From assembly GCA_030142905.1 (NCBI GenBank), contig JASJOG010000206.1, forward strand, positions 496,001 to 560,000: 64,000 bases of DNA, read 5' to 3'. Of this stretch, positions 43,151-53,864 are shown in pieces (the first letter of the stretch is position 1; the number at the start of each line of letters is the position of its first letter). Source of the stretch: Heliopora coerulea (Eukaryota > Cnidaria > Anthozoa > Scleralcyonacea > Helioporidae). The translations under genes and the position numbers were made by a program. The notes under the pieces were generated by a model that saw only the letters and a program-made list of their open reading frames with translations, ran no database searches and had not been told where the DNA came from.

Positions 43151-45418
43151 TTATTGCTTTGGTCGCCATATGTTAATGAACTTGATCATTTTCTTTACAT
43201 GAAAAGAACTCACATTTAAACTCTGCAGATCTTCTTCCTGAAGGTGTTTCAACAACTTTCCATCTATCTTTTCTGTCTCAAATGTTTTCACGTAACAGTT
43301 CATATGCAAGTTCTTCAGCAACTGAGCAACTTCGTTCACGGTTAATGGAGACAAGTCGTGAGGTATCCGTACCAATTCACCATTGAGATCTTCCACTCCT
43401 GATTCCGAATCCTTCGAGTCGGTCGAATTGAGGAAGTGACTTGTATTTATCTTCTCAATATCATAGTGTCCACCATCATGTGACAATGTCGCGGTCGTGT
43501 TAACGACGTTCAATGGCTGGTAGAAGTCATATTTGTCGCGATTTAGGATTTAATTCTTCGTAGTCGCCATTCGAGGGAGAATTTTGTTTTCCATTCAGCA
43601 CGTGAGAAGCGAGTTTTGGTACAAATACTTCTGTTGGTTCTGCGTATTCACTGTTGGTCGGTTGTGAGACCCGCTTGATCGGAGGACTTGAGCTATTTTC
43701 CTTCGCTTTTGCAACGGTGGAATTTATCGAATATTTTGGGATACGAGGAGGACTCAAGGGTAATTTTGGAAGGACAGCCATTACACCATCTGCCAACTCT
43801 GATCGACGTAACGCTGGTTTTAGCGATAATAATGGTGGTACACTTTGTGATGCCTTGGGGTCATTCGATCGAGATTTGAGCGCATCTGTGGATCCAGGAG
43901 GTACCGTTTGGGGGTCTTTTCTAAACTTTTGTGGACGTGATTTTAACTTGACCGTGATTGCTGAGGATTCACCAGGAAGCATTGGTGTAGGTTCTGTTTC
44001 TTTTGAATTACTTATTGCTGGACGGTCTGAAGAACTGTCCACAGCATTTGGTTGAAGTAGCTGTAATTTTGATAAGGGAACAGATGAAGTACTTTGGGAG
44101 CTAGAGGAATTCTTCGGGTCTGATAAATGTAATGTTGAAGGCAAGGGAGGATGGATACTTGACTATTCATCGGCGGCATTTTTGGGACTCGATGGTGCTT
44201 TCAAAGGGGTTTTAGGTGGGATTTCGGAAATATTGTACGGTTCGACAGGCGCACTATGGCCACGGGATTTTGTTGTATGTCGTGGAAGGATCGCCGGCTT
44301 TAACCCATGTTTTCCCTTTGTAGTCATTGCTTGTTGGCGCTTTGCAGGTCTTTCTAGCACAACAAGGGTCGTTAAAGGAACACTTTTAATGTTTGATACC
44401 AGAGGTTTTCGAGGAGGCAAGACTGGAACTACGTCCTCTTTTGTGTTTGCCATTGATCCTATCCTTGATATGTTGAGAAATAGATCTTTGATCAACTCAT
44501 AGTTGTTTTCTGTAATGGTGTCGCGGCCCCTGATGAAATCCGACTGTTTATTTTTAATAAATTTAGATGCGTCGAATCCTTTGCCTAGTGTCGTTATCAC
44601 CTCTTGATAAGCCTTTTCTTCACTAAGAAATCTTTCGGTGACCGCTACATTCTCTTCTAAGTCTTTTGATATCTCGAAGCAAAACTTTAACTCGACATTG
44701 TTACCCACTGTAGTTGTGATGACCAAAACTTCCTCCATTTCTTTGACTATAGTGACATCTCTGACCTTGGAAAGCCACATCAGTGATTTATCCTCTGTAT
44801 TTGCTATGGTCTCGCTTTCGGTGGCCAAGAACCGAACTCTTACTGGAAAACCAAACTGATTTTTAAGATCTTTTACACTGTAGCTACTAGCTTCTCCAGT
44901 CAAGGAGCGGCCTAAACTCTGCTGTACAATTGGAAGACAGCGTAAACATTTGGCCAGTTGCAGGGTTCTTAACAATAACTTTGTTGTGTCGCTTGTCGAT
45001 GTTTGCAATTTCTAAGATTTCTCCTACGCTCGTTGATTCATCGTCGTCCCCAGTTCCGTAGTGTGCTCGAAGTACTTGAAGGTATTTAGCCTTCGGATAG
45101 ATAAACTGCAGGTCTTCAACTCTACATTCGTTGTACTTACAATCCTTCAGTGCAGGAAGTATTTGAAGTTTGTTCGGACAGTTCAAAGAAATTACTATTG
45201 TGTGTCCGTTGATGTCTTCGCCCTCGAGCTTTTTCGTCACTCTAAGAGCGTGTAGAGTAAGTACTTCGCCATAACCCAGACAAGTGGAATCCATACCGCC
45301 ATCATAACCACGAACAACACGTACGACTTGTGGGGGCGAGTATTCATCGACAAATTTATCCAAGCTAAAACTTTGTTCACTCCATGTTAGCGACTCTAGC
45401 AGTTTGTCCTCGTTTGTG
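43151..45418 (-). pseudogene. Type 3 CABIT-SAM pseudogene, unit 2
   Basis: Four reading-frame blocks cover the whole gene. The CABIT N-terminus runs without an ATG from about 45418 (the codon before NSTNEDKLLES reads TTG) to LLDWRS and a stop at 44887. CABIT C-terminus plus linker is at about 44890-44163 (YSVKDLKNQFGFPVRVRFL; LPPRKPLV), the Pro/Ser linker at 44144-43527 (PPRIPK), and SAM at 43513-43151 (IPHDLSPLTVNEV to WRPKQ). One lesion, a 5-base loss after LNP, is shared with the unit 3 copy. The fused upstream codons (HRSNSPILRYLL) are shared with the unit 1 copy. Confidence 0.88.
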
Positions 45419-45424
45419 GAGTTC

Positions 45425-47794
45425 AAATTTCCTTGTTTGCGAAACTGGATGCACTCAGTGTGGTGTGAATTTTCCAACGAATAAAGGAGGTACCTGAGTA
45501 TTGGAGAGTTTGACCTATGCTCTGTCAAAGAGATGGAGAATTTCTTTTTGATCGATCTAGAACGTTTTTTTTAGTAATTTACATTGAGTTCATGTAAATT
45601 CAAAAAGATGTCAATCAACTTAGATGCCATGATAATAAATATAAAAACATTCTTTTGAAATAGGTCCTTGAAACATTAAAGACTTAAAGTTAAGCTTGCT
45701 TTAAGTAAGCTTACTAAAGCAGACTTAAAATAAAGCTAATACCTAATTGATAGTATACAAACACCAAGTAACTTTATAAGGGTAGTGCTATACACGCTGG
45801 TATGCCACCCCAACGTTTAAGGAAATTCTACAAAAGATGAGATTTACGAAAATGAAAATTTGATGTTATTCGTAACACCTTTAGCTTCACGCTGATTCTT
45901 GTCTCAGTTGCTGGCGGGGCCGTGGTAAAATTCAGGTAGTATTGTGTTGTTTTTGTATTACTCCAACTGTCTTTGATATTCAGAGGAAAATCGTGATTGT
46001 CTTATCGTAATTCAGGAAGGTTAGAAGTCCAGCCGATCTTATTTTTATTATCATCTGGATGGAAATTCAAACATTAAGTGTTATAATCTTTGAAAATTGA
46101 TGTCCAGTTGATTTAAAGTTCACGATTCGCTTACTGGTACTTCCTGTGGATTCTCTTTCTTGTAGTCAACTTGCTGTTTCTTCCTTGAGCATAAACAACT
46201 TCTCTTTTGTTTAGATCAAAAATGGTAGTTCCCAAGCCGGTCCGAGAAAGCTCAAATCTGGCGACTGCCGAATGAAGTGGAGTTCCATTTGGTCATATGA
46301 AATTTAATGACTAAAATACTATTGAAATGTGTAATAAAATCGATGCTGTAGTATAAGTGTGGTTAAACGATTTAATTAATCTTGAAATGTTTAGATTCGG
46401 AGACTTTAGCTGAATCTAATTAATTTGGACTGCTTAGAAAAAAAATTATATTAATGACAAAAATTTGTCGTAAAATGACAAGCCCAGCCAGCGAGCTCCT
46501 GGCGATGTCAATAAATCCTTGTTTCCCGTTAGCGTTCTTAGTGCGTGGCGTACGCTTTAGAAACTAGAACGCGGATATTTTTGTTTATCCTGACTGTTTT
46601 ATTTTAGTCAGTTACATGAGCTTTTCGGTGATATATGGTACGGTTGATATGTTCGGATAACAGGCGGGATGTGATGATGTTTTGTTCAAAATGAACCCTG
46701 GAGGTCTGCGGTAGTTAAGATCAACGAATTCGGTGAGGAATGGGTCGATACTGGCTGCCTGCAGGGATCACAATACCATCCATTCAACAACTCAAGAAAT
46801 AACGATAACTGAACGATTGTGAAGTAATTTTTAGGTATGATATAAAAAAAAGTTGAAGCGTAATTAAATTACTCCTTCAACGAAAATTGTAATAAAACTA
46901 ATACAGTGGAAGGAGTATAAAGATTTGCTAACTGAAATCTTACGTTTGCCTAACCTAACAGAAAAAATATTGCTTGAAGTGAATGACGTACCCTAACCCT
47001 CCGTAAATCTGGCCGTACTCAAAAATGATTTTGGAAAGTGATTTCTTGACCAATATTGCACACTAGGAGTCGGGAGTTAGGACAACACTAAAATATAAAT
47101 TTAATTAGATAAGGCATTCTTGAATTCTTGTTGCCCGCAAGTAAGAATGTTGTGCCTCATGATTATTAGATCAGTAGTGTCATTTGCATAATGATCACCT
47201 CTCCATATAAATAAAATCTTGCAGAGAACTAGTAGAACTCACTAATTGTCTCCATCTAATCTTTCACTTTGTCAAATTTTATGGAACGTGAATTTGTACT
47301 TTTTTTAACTACCTACATACATTAAATATATTATATATGCACAGATAAATACATGAACATTCATACATACATATACATACATACATACCTACACACATAC
47401 ATACCTACGCACACACATACATACATACATACATACATACATACGTACGTACATATATATACACGTATACATTTCCATACATATTACAATATTTATCACT
47501 TAATAACGAGTGTGAGGTCTGCGAAAAAACCCGAAGGCATATCCTTTCCCATACAGACCAAATAGACGTGATTAATAAGGAAATCATTACATGGCTTTTG
47601 GTTCCTTCATTGCTTTTAACGAATTTTTTAGTTGGTGATTGAGCGGCTTAAGTTTGCTTGCTTGTTTTTACATATTACTTGATGATTTTTGTATCATTTC
47701 ATGTAGTTTTCTACTTAAAATTCTTGTTGAGAAGATTTAACTACTTTTACGAAGTTTGTTGGGATAAATAAAGGGGATCTATATTTACAATACA
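45425..47794. other. Long shared spacer, unit 2
   Basis: No coding sequence. It has the octamer/TATA pair at 47182-47216 and an expanded (TACA)n tract at about 47341-47465. About 90 bases near 46215, present in unit 1 at about 33500-33565 and in unit 3, are deleted. Confidence 0.6.
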
Positions 47795-48052
47795 ATGGAA
47801 AGCAGCCACTCAACTTCTTTAATGCCTCCGCCTTACTCATCCCGACAGGACAGTTTGGCCGACATACCTTTTTATCTCTCTCGACTATCCCTAGAAGATG
47901 TCTTATCATTATTACAGAGAATGAATTTGAACGACGATACAGAGAAATTTGCCCAAGAACATGTAGATTTCAAGATTGCTGATGGACACATCGGAAGTAC
48001 GCTCTTAAGTTCTGCTTATTATTCATTCATTTTCCCATTGTTAAGTGGTTGA
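47795..48052 (+). pseudogene. Orphan SAM-domain fragment, unit 3 upstream copy
   Basis: ATG at 47795 opens MESSHSTSLMPPPYSS, then a SAM first half (IPFYLSRLSLEDVLSLLQ, NLNDDTEKFAQEHVD). After EHVD the frame differs from the unit 2 copy because of a small insertion and runs into shared non-coding sequence (FKIADGHIGS onward). It lacks the premature stop of the unit 2 copy but has lost the DGSLL helix. Both copies are half domains and unlikely to fold. Confidence 0.65.
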
Positions 48053-48330
48053 AAAACAAAGCAATCAAACTTGATGAGATCCCTCTCGAGTCAGTGATCA
48101 AATCCCGAATATTCTGTGATGTTGTACATCTACTCGGTTCGTCTATGGTATGCTACAACGACCTGTTGTTTGTTATAAAACATGAGTGACTTGGAAAAAC
48201 AAAGTTTGTAGAAGTGCCCAAGAAGGAGGAAGTTAAATACGCCTGTTGTGGTTGAGGCAGGTTTACGAGAGGGCGAACTGTTGGTGATTATAGCTGTATC
48301 GTCTTTTAACCTTTCTCGATTTGTCTAGTA

Positions 48331-50037
48331 ATGTCCGTATCGAACGAGGATAAGCTCATTGAGTCACTAATCTGGAGTAAGAAGATGTATAGTTTAGCAG
48401 AATTCGTGGATAAGTACAAGCTACCACAAGTTGTATGCGTCAAAATCGGCTTTTACGGAGGTACTGAGACCACTACGCTGGGAGGCGGTCAAGTCCTTAC
48501 GCTGCATTCCCTACGAAAAACGAATAAAGTGGTGTGTGAAGCGGCCTTTGACAGTGCTGTAGAAATATCTTTAAACTGTCCTTTTAAAGTTGAAGTTCAT
48601 CCTAAACCAAGGGACTGCAGTCATACCACGGTTACAGTAGACCAACTGATTAATTTGTACAGTCACATAAAGTTCATCCGTGTGTTGGAGGGACATCACG
48701 ATAAGAAACACTCCGAAGAATTATTTGAAATTGACGATGTCCTTAAGATTAAACACATAGATCACGACAAATGTGTAATAACTTGTAAAAACGTAACCAC
48801 CAACCAAAAAGTATCGGTTCCGTTTTATTGCGCAACCTTATTTTCTCCTCTACTCGACCACAGAGAATTTACTGTGGCGGAAGTAAAAGAAAGATTTGGT
48901 TTTCCAGCCAAAGTCCGGTTCTTGGAAAAAAAAAGTGAGCAGCACTTACCTTCGAGAAACGAAGACTCTGCGATGTTAGTTTCCAGTCTGGGCGAAGTCA
49001 CTCTCCTTGAGGAAATTGAAGATACTGTCGTGATTTCGACAACGGTTGGGGGAAACGAGAAAACCAAGATTTGTCTGGAGATTCCGAAAGGGTTGGATAT
49101 CCAGATTGTAGTAGCTGAAGGGTTTATTAGAGGGGACGAGACGTATCAGAAAATTGTGAAAACACTTGACGAGCGGTTAAACCGAACAAGACTTTCCGAT
49201 TTCGAAAACTTGGATTTCTATCAACATATTGATGCAGTTCAGAAAGGTACAAAAGATTCAACGACCTTCGCTTCGGTTGAGCAGGCATCAGTTGATGTCA
49301 AACGGCGAATTGTGGAACTTCGTTTGAAAGAATTTGCCGATCAACCGGTTCCCCATCTGTCTCCAAAAGCTTCAAAATCCGACCAGGACTTTACCTCTCC
49401 TCCCGCACTCCCGCCTAAACCAGGTCCCAAGCCAGTCCCCAAAAACAAATCAGCGTCAAATACTAGCTCAAAAGTGATCAATAGTATCAGGAGTTCCGAC
49501 TTTTCAATCAAGTCCCCGTCACGGTTTCCTTCTCCTACGATCCCTAGAAGAAGCAAAAGCCATAGTGATTATGAATACGTCGAAACAATGGTGAAAGCAG
49601 ATCAGGATTACGTTGAAGCAACTCCTGACTTACGATACGCACACTTAGATCCAACTTATGTCTCTAGCGACGAGCATGTGTATGAAAAACCACATTGGGA
49701 TAAGGAAGAAATACCTCGTAAATCCAATATACCAGAAGCTGAGGTCCCGACCACCAGACCTTCAAAATCACCCGTATCAGAAAAGGAAGAGATCTACCAA
49801 GCAATTGCTCGTATCCCCCAAGACTTGACGGGATTAAGCGTCGAAGACGTCTGTAAACTCTTGGAATACTTAGGCATGGATTGCTACATCAAGACCTTTG
49901 CAAAAGAGTTGGTGGATGGTGACATGCTAACAAGCATGGATCGAGAGTCGCTTGAGTCTTTGAACATGTCAGCTTTTCACGTAAAGAAACTCATTAAATT
50001 CATTGAAGGATGGCGACCAAGTACTAGCAAATTATAA
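48331..50037 (+). CDS. CABIT-SAM adaptor, type 1 copy in unit 3, 568 aa, intact
   Basis: Start, length and domain order match the other type 1 copies (MSVSNEDKL; CABIT about 20-270; PPALPPKPGPKPVP; SAM about 494-563). Distinguishing changes include CVKIGFYG (others CVEIGFYG), AVEISLNC (others AVVISLNC), PFYCATLF (others PFDCATLF), HLSPKAS in place of HLPPKAS, which weakens one proline motif, and PEAEVPTTRPSKSP in the hypervariable stretch. AATAAA overlaps the stop region as in unit 1. The gene is convergent with the type 2 gene at 52002. Confidence 0.9.
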   Translation: MSVSNEDKLIESLIWSKKMYSLAEFVDKYKLPQVVCVKIGFYGGTETTTLGGGQVLTLHSLRKTNKVVCEAAFDSAVEISLNCPFKVEVHPKPRDCSHTTVTVDQLINLYSHIKFIRVLEGHHDKKHSEELFEIDDVLKIKHIDHDKCVITCKNVTTNQKVSVPFYCATLFSPLLDHREFTVAEVKERFGFPAKVRFLEKKSEQHLPSRNEDSAMLVSSLGEVTLLEEIEDTVVISTTVGGNEKTKICLEIPKGLDIQIVVAEGFIRGDETYQKIVKTLDERLNRTRLSDFENLDFYQHIDAVQKGTKDSTTFASVEQASVDVKRRIVELRLKEFADQPVPHLSPKASKSDQDFTSPPALPPKPGPKPVPKNKSASNTSSKVINSIRSSDFSIKSPSRFPSPTIPRRSKSHSDYEYVETMVKADQDYVEATPDLRYAHLDPTYVSSDEHVYEKPHWDKEEIPRKSNIPEAEVPTTRPSKSPVSEKEEIYQAIARIPQDLTGLSVEDVCKLLEYLGMDCYIKTFAKELVDGDMLTSMDRESLESLNMSAFHVKKLIKFIEGWRPSTSKL

Positions 50038-50914
50038 TAAATGTATACATGATGTAAAGAGAGAACGTACAGACCTTTGAATTATCTGGTGACTTTTCAT
50101 GTGACTTATCACGTGTGTAGATTTAAGACATCCTGTTACAAAACCCGAGCCAATCGAAGCTATAGTGTTGTTAAAGCATTGTTTACTTTTTTATGAAGTT
50201 ATGTATGATTGCATGAAAATGTCAGGTGCAACGTAGTTATTCATACCCCGGAACATTAGAGAACAGACTTCCTAGTGGCTAATTTTCCTTAATTTCGCGA
50301 AATGCATTAAAAGCAGCTAGTTTCTTGTGTTTTGTAGCCTACACTGTAAATAATCGGCAGTTGCGATTAAATTTTCTTTGAATGTATGATTATGCCAGAA
50401 AGGATAAGCTCTTAATATTTCTGTTTTTTTTAAAAATTTACACGAAAAACTTTCTTAATTCTTATTGGTTAGGGGCGGTGCAATTGGAGTACCAAGAAAA
50501 GGTATTGCAGCACTAATTTCTCAGACCACAAAACAGATCGATTAGATAAAAAATAAATCCTGAATTCTACGTTAAGCCGATGAAATAAGATCTCTGAAGT
50601 ACGGAAAAATGTGCAGCATAATAGTTGCAACGGAAATCATTGACCTTACCTTTGAGGAGATTTTCTATAGCGATCTGTTTTAGTCGCTTCCGTATATCAC
50701 GTTCAACTTGACTTTTGATGTAAATTATTAACTGGTGGGAAATATTTTGTCGTTGAATTTGGAATAAATTTTTACTGAATGAATGAATTTTCAAACGAAG
50801 GAATGAACGAATGAATGAATGAATAAATGAGTGAATGAATGAAATTTTAATGTCCATCTTGAGTTGGAAAATACAGTGGATTTACAAGTGAATTGAACTT
50901 CATATTGAACAAGT

Positions 50915-50955
<41 letters not shown>

Positions 50956-50958
50956 CAC

Positions 50959-51042
50959 AATTTAGCTTAAAATGTTATTGTCCCAACTCTGAGTTTCACG
51001 CTTGTCGCCGACAAGTTGTGACAATAACATTTTAAGCTAAAT
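50959..51042. repeat. Fold-back palindrome, unit 3
   Basis: The same arm and loop as 38270-38353, but here directly attached to (GT)n without the intervening (AT)n. Confidence 0.8.
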
Positions 51043-51156
51043 TCTGTAAATCCTGCTCTGCCAAATAACCCATTGAGCACTCTTTTCTCAAGCCAACTCT
51101 ACCTCGTATATTCTATATTCTATATTCTATATATATATATGTATATACACAAACAT

Positions 51157-51548
51157 ACATTACAGTCTATAAGAACAGACTACTACGGTCTGTTGGTTTG
51201 TCAGTAGTACTGTATCAACTTGATGTGACAGATTGATAATTGTATGTTCTCTACTGAACTTTTACAGTCTGTATAGTAAAGACTGGTGGAATCGGTCGGT
51301 TTGTCATTGGTGTTTGAGTTTGATGTGTTGTTTTATCAGGGCTACGTCACCTTGATATGACGAACTGATACATGAATGTTCTCCATAGTACTGCTTGTTG
51401 AAATCTACTAGAACATGTTCCTACAGCCTGTCAGTTTGTAGTGCTGTATGAGTTTAATATGTTGCTTTATCAGAATTGCGTCACCTTGATATGACAGACT
51501 GATTCATCTAGTTCTTTACAGAACTGTTGGTGACTGTTAGAACAGATG
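51157..51548. repeat. Degenerate minisatellite, unit 3
   Basis: Counterpart of the arrays at 26575 and 38488. Confidence 0.7.
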
Positions 51549-51684
51549 ACAATGAAGCAACGACTCAAACTGACTATGCTGGTACATGTTGATATCGCTT
51601 TTACAGGTGTGATTGAACACTCAATGCCACATTTCCACGAAATCTAACATCATGTAATGGTCATGTAATGTAATGATATCCTTC

Positions 51685-51727
<43 letters not shown>

Positions 51728-52001
51728 TATCGCAGTGCTGATGCAATTCCTTTCCATCGTGCTATCATCAGAATTGCTTTTCTCAAGCGAACAGAAATCA
51801 GGTCTCAGACAGAGCGTGTTATTTTGTGCATGTAGGTCGCTTCTAGTCTGTATATAATCACACTTGTTGATCGCTAAAACTATTTAGAATGTGCATAAAT
51901 TAAGGAAATTCTGAATGTGCTTCACAAAATACGATGTGTGTGATAAAAAACAACCCCAAAGTCAGACTTTGGAGCACAACTTTATGAAGCCTTCGTCAAC
52001 T

Positions 52002-53843
52002 TTAAATTTGCTGTCCTTTTCGGGGCCGCCAACCATTGACAAACTTTAACAACTTTTTCGCATGAAATAATGTCACGTTTAAAGATTGTAAAGATTCAAG
52101 GTCCAGATCTTTCAAGATTGGTCCATCTACCATCTCTTCCTCAAAGATCTTTACATAACCCTCCATGTGTAACCACTTAAGAACATGCCCGACATCATCT
52201 ACTGTCAATTCGGACAGTTCCTCTGGAATCTGAGAGATTTTCTTGTAAATATCTTCCTTTTCGTCGACTAGCCAACGACTTGATTCATCAGAATAATTCC
52301 ACCTTAGCGTTGAAACTTGATGAAGACGTTCCTGGTCACCTAAGGTCGGCTCCATCTCACCGTTTTCATTCCGCCCGAGGTCATTCGACGTGAAAAGCTT
52401 TTGATATTCTGGATTTTCTGGGGTGCGAGGGCGACTGAACTCAGCCAAATCCTCGTATTTTCCTTGATCTTTTATGACATCAACTGATCCATATATGGAT
52501 GAATTAACTTCCTCCACGGCCACGTACCGGTACTGCTGCTCTGGCAATTGTTTGTAACCTGAACTCTCACCGAATGTTCTGTTTGGAAGATCTCTAGTAA
52601 AATAACCAGGCTGGTGAATTAGAGGCATAGATGTTGAAGTCAACTTTTGGGCAATTCCAGACGATTTCTCCAGACACGCTCCGGTCATTTGTTTCGAGCT
52701 AGTTGTACGCTGCTTCATGGGATGTTGCCAGGATGACTTGGTGGAAATTTGAGGTGCTGGATTTAGGGCATTGTATTTATGAAGCTTTGAGCGCTGGCGA
52801 GTAGACAAATTTGGATTCTCCACTTTCACAACGCTTTTTGAAGACAACGTCGGAAGCGCACCTTCTAATTCAACTGGAGGTCGTGGAACGATCGCCATAT
52901 TATCAACGCTTGCATAATCACACTTTGTGACAGCATTTAGGTTTTGGTAAACATTCAGTTGATCAAAATCAGCTAGTTTTGTAACTTTGAAGCTTGTGTG
53001 CAGCGTTCTGACGACCTCCTCGTATCCTTCGTCTCCTTTTATTAACCCCACTGCGACGGCAAAATTTACTGGTACATTTTTCGGGAGCAGTAGGCAACGT
53101 TTGTCATCTAGTTCCCCGCCAACCGTGGTAGAAATGACAGAGGTTTCCATGGTTTCCTTTAGCAGAAAAACCTCTCCTAGCCGCGAGAGCGTGTTTTTCG
53201 AAACCCGACCAAGCGTCGTATTCCCACGGATGTCTCCTCCGTCGTTCATAAAACGTACCCTTGCAGGGAAGCCGAAGGTTGCCTTGATTTCCGCCAGAGA
53301 ATATCTCTGGCAGTTGAGCAACGGGATAAATGTTGCACAACATCCGTAAGACAGCGTCGTTTGTCGTTTAGTTCTGATGTTTTGGAAATTGACTAACTTC
53401 TTCTTTTTTTCAATCTTCGTTATTTTTAGTAATTCGTCGACTTGAACTGTTTCGTCTTTGTTGTTTCGGCAGTCAGTCCCTGTCTCGGATGTTTTTACCT
53501 TGACGTATTCGAACTCGGGATAAATGTACTTTAAGTCTTGCACCCTACAGTATTCGTACTTGCATTGAAAAGGATAGACTTCAACCTTTGTGGAACAACC
53601 TAATGGAATCGTTATATGCTTACCGAAGCAATCTTTACCGATGACCTTTGAAGTCGAGAAAGTGTCATGCAAGGCGAGAACCTGATGAGCACTCAAGCTT
53701 GTTTCCTCGTTTTCGTCGTAGTATCCGCCAACGACGCAGACTATTTGAGGCAGTGGGTATTCGTCTATGAACTGAGCCAAACTGTACTCTTGCTTGCTCC
53801 AGATCAACGATTTGATCAGGTCGTTGTTGTTTGACTCGGCCAT
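52002..53843 (-). CDS. CABIT-SAM adaptor, type 2 copy in unit 3, 613 aa, intact
   Basis: The only intact type 2 gene. I start it at ATG 53843 (MAESNNNDLIKSLIW); the open frame extends 7 codons upstream but without an ATG. CABIT covers about 18-265 (LPQIVCVVGGYYDENEETS; PLGCSTKVEVYP with the cysteine; YSLAEIKATFGFPARVRF). The linker is poorer in proline than in type 1 (PRPPVELEGALP) and has tyrosines in QYRYVAVEEV, SIYGSVDV, KYEDLAEF and PEYQKL. None is a clear YxN site. SAM covers about 538-606 (IPEELSELTVDDVGHVLKWL to FVNGWRP), with a short basic tail RKGQQI. Unit 1 has lost its second half and unit 2 has a stop before SAM, so this copy alone retains the full architecture. Confidence 0.9.
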   Translation of the reverse strand: MAESNNNDLIKSLIWSKQEYSLAQFIDEYPLPQIVCVVGGYYDENEETSLSAHQVLALHDTFSTSKVIGKDCFGKHITIPLGCSTKVEVYPFQCKYEYCRVQDLKYIYPEFEYVKVKTSETGTDCRNNKDETVQVDELLKITKIEKKKKLVNFQNIRTKRQTTLSYGCCATFIPLLNCQRYSLAEIKATFGFPARVRFMNDGGDIRGNTTLGRVSKNTLSRLGEVFLLKETMETSVISTTVGGELDDKRCLLLPKNVPVNFAVAVGLIKGDEGYEEVVRTLHTSFKVTKLADFDQLNVYQNLNAVTKCDYASVDNMAIVPRPPVELEGALPTLSSKSVVKVENPNLSTRQRSKLHKYNALNPAPQISTKSSWQHPMKQRTTSSKQMTGACLEKSSGIAQKLTSTSMPLIHQPGYFTRDLPNRTFGESSGYKQLPEQQYRYVAVEEVNSSIYGSVDVIKDQGKYEDLAEFSRPRTPENPEYQKLFTSNDLGRNENGEMEPTLGDQERLHQVSTLRWNYSDESSRWLVDEKEDIYKKISQIPEELSELTVDDVGHVLKWLHMEGYVKIFEEEMVDGPILKDLDLESLQSLNVTLFHAKKLLKFVNGWRPRKGQQI

Positions 53844-53864
53844 GAATTTGGTAATAAAAGACAC

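Larger units (their letters stand above)
35288..47984. repeat. Segmental tandem duplication, unit 2 (12.7 kb)
   Basis: Distances between equivalent points of units 2 and 3 are 12694-12698 for the SAM fragment and the type 1 gene and about 12686 for the type 2 gene. Order: type 1 gene plus, palindrome and minisatellite, type 2 gene minus, spacer, type 3 pseudogene minus, long spacer. Confidence 0.92.
50038..52001. other. Shared intergenic region, unit 3, between convergent genes
   Basis: No coding sequence. It holds (GAAT)n at about 50776-50842, (GT)n at about 50911-50952, a palindrome at 50959-51042, the minisatellite at 51157-51548 and (AT)n at about 51690-51722. Like unit 2, it lacks the LINE. 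Confidence 0.7.

Noticed and set aside
47341..47587. Tyr/His/Ile-rich ORFs across the (TACA)n tracts (also 34681-34945)
   Set aside because: Translations of microsatellite, not genes.
53844..53864. Start of the type 2 genes seven codons upstream of the chosen ATG (also at 41178 and 28025)
   Set aside because: The upstream codon is GTG. The first ATG, giving MAESNNNDL, matches the family N-terminus.
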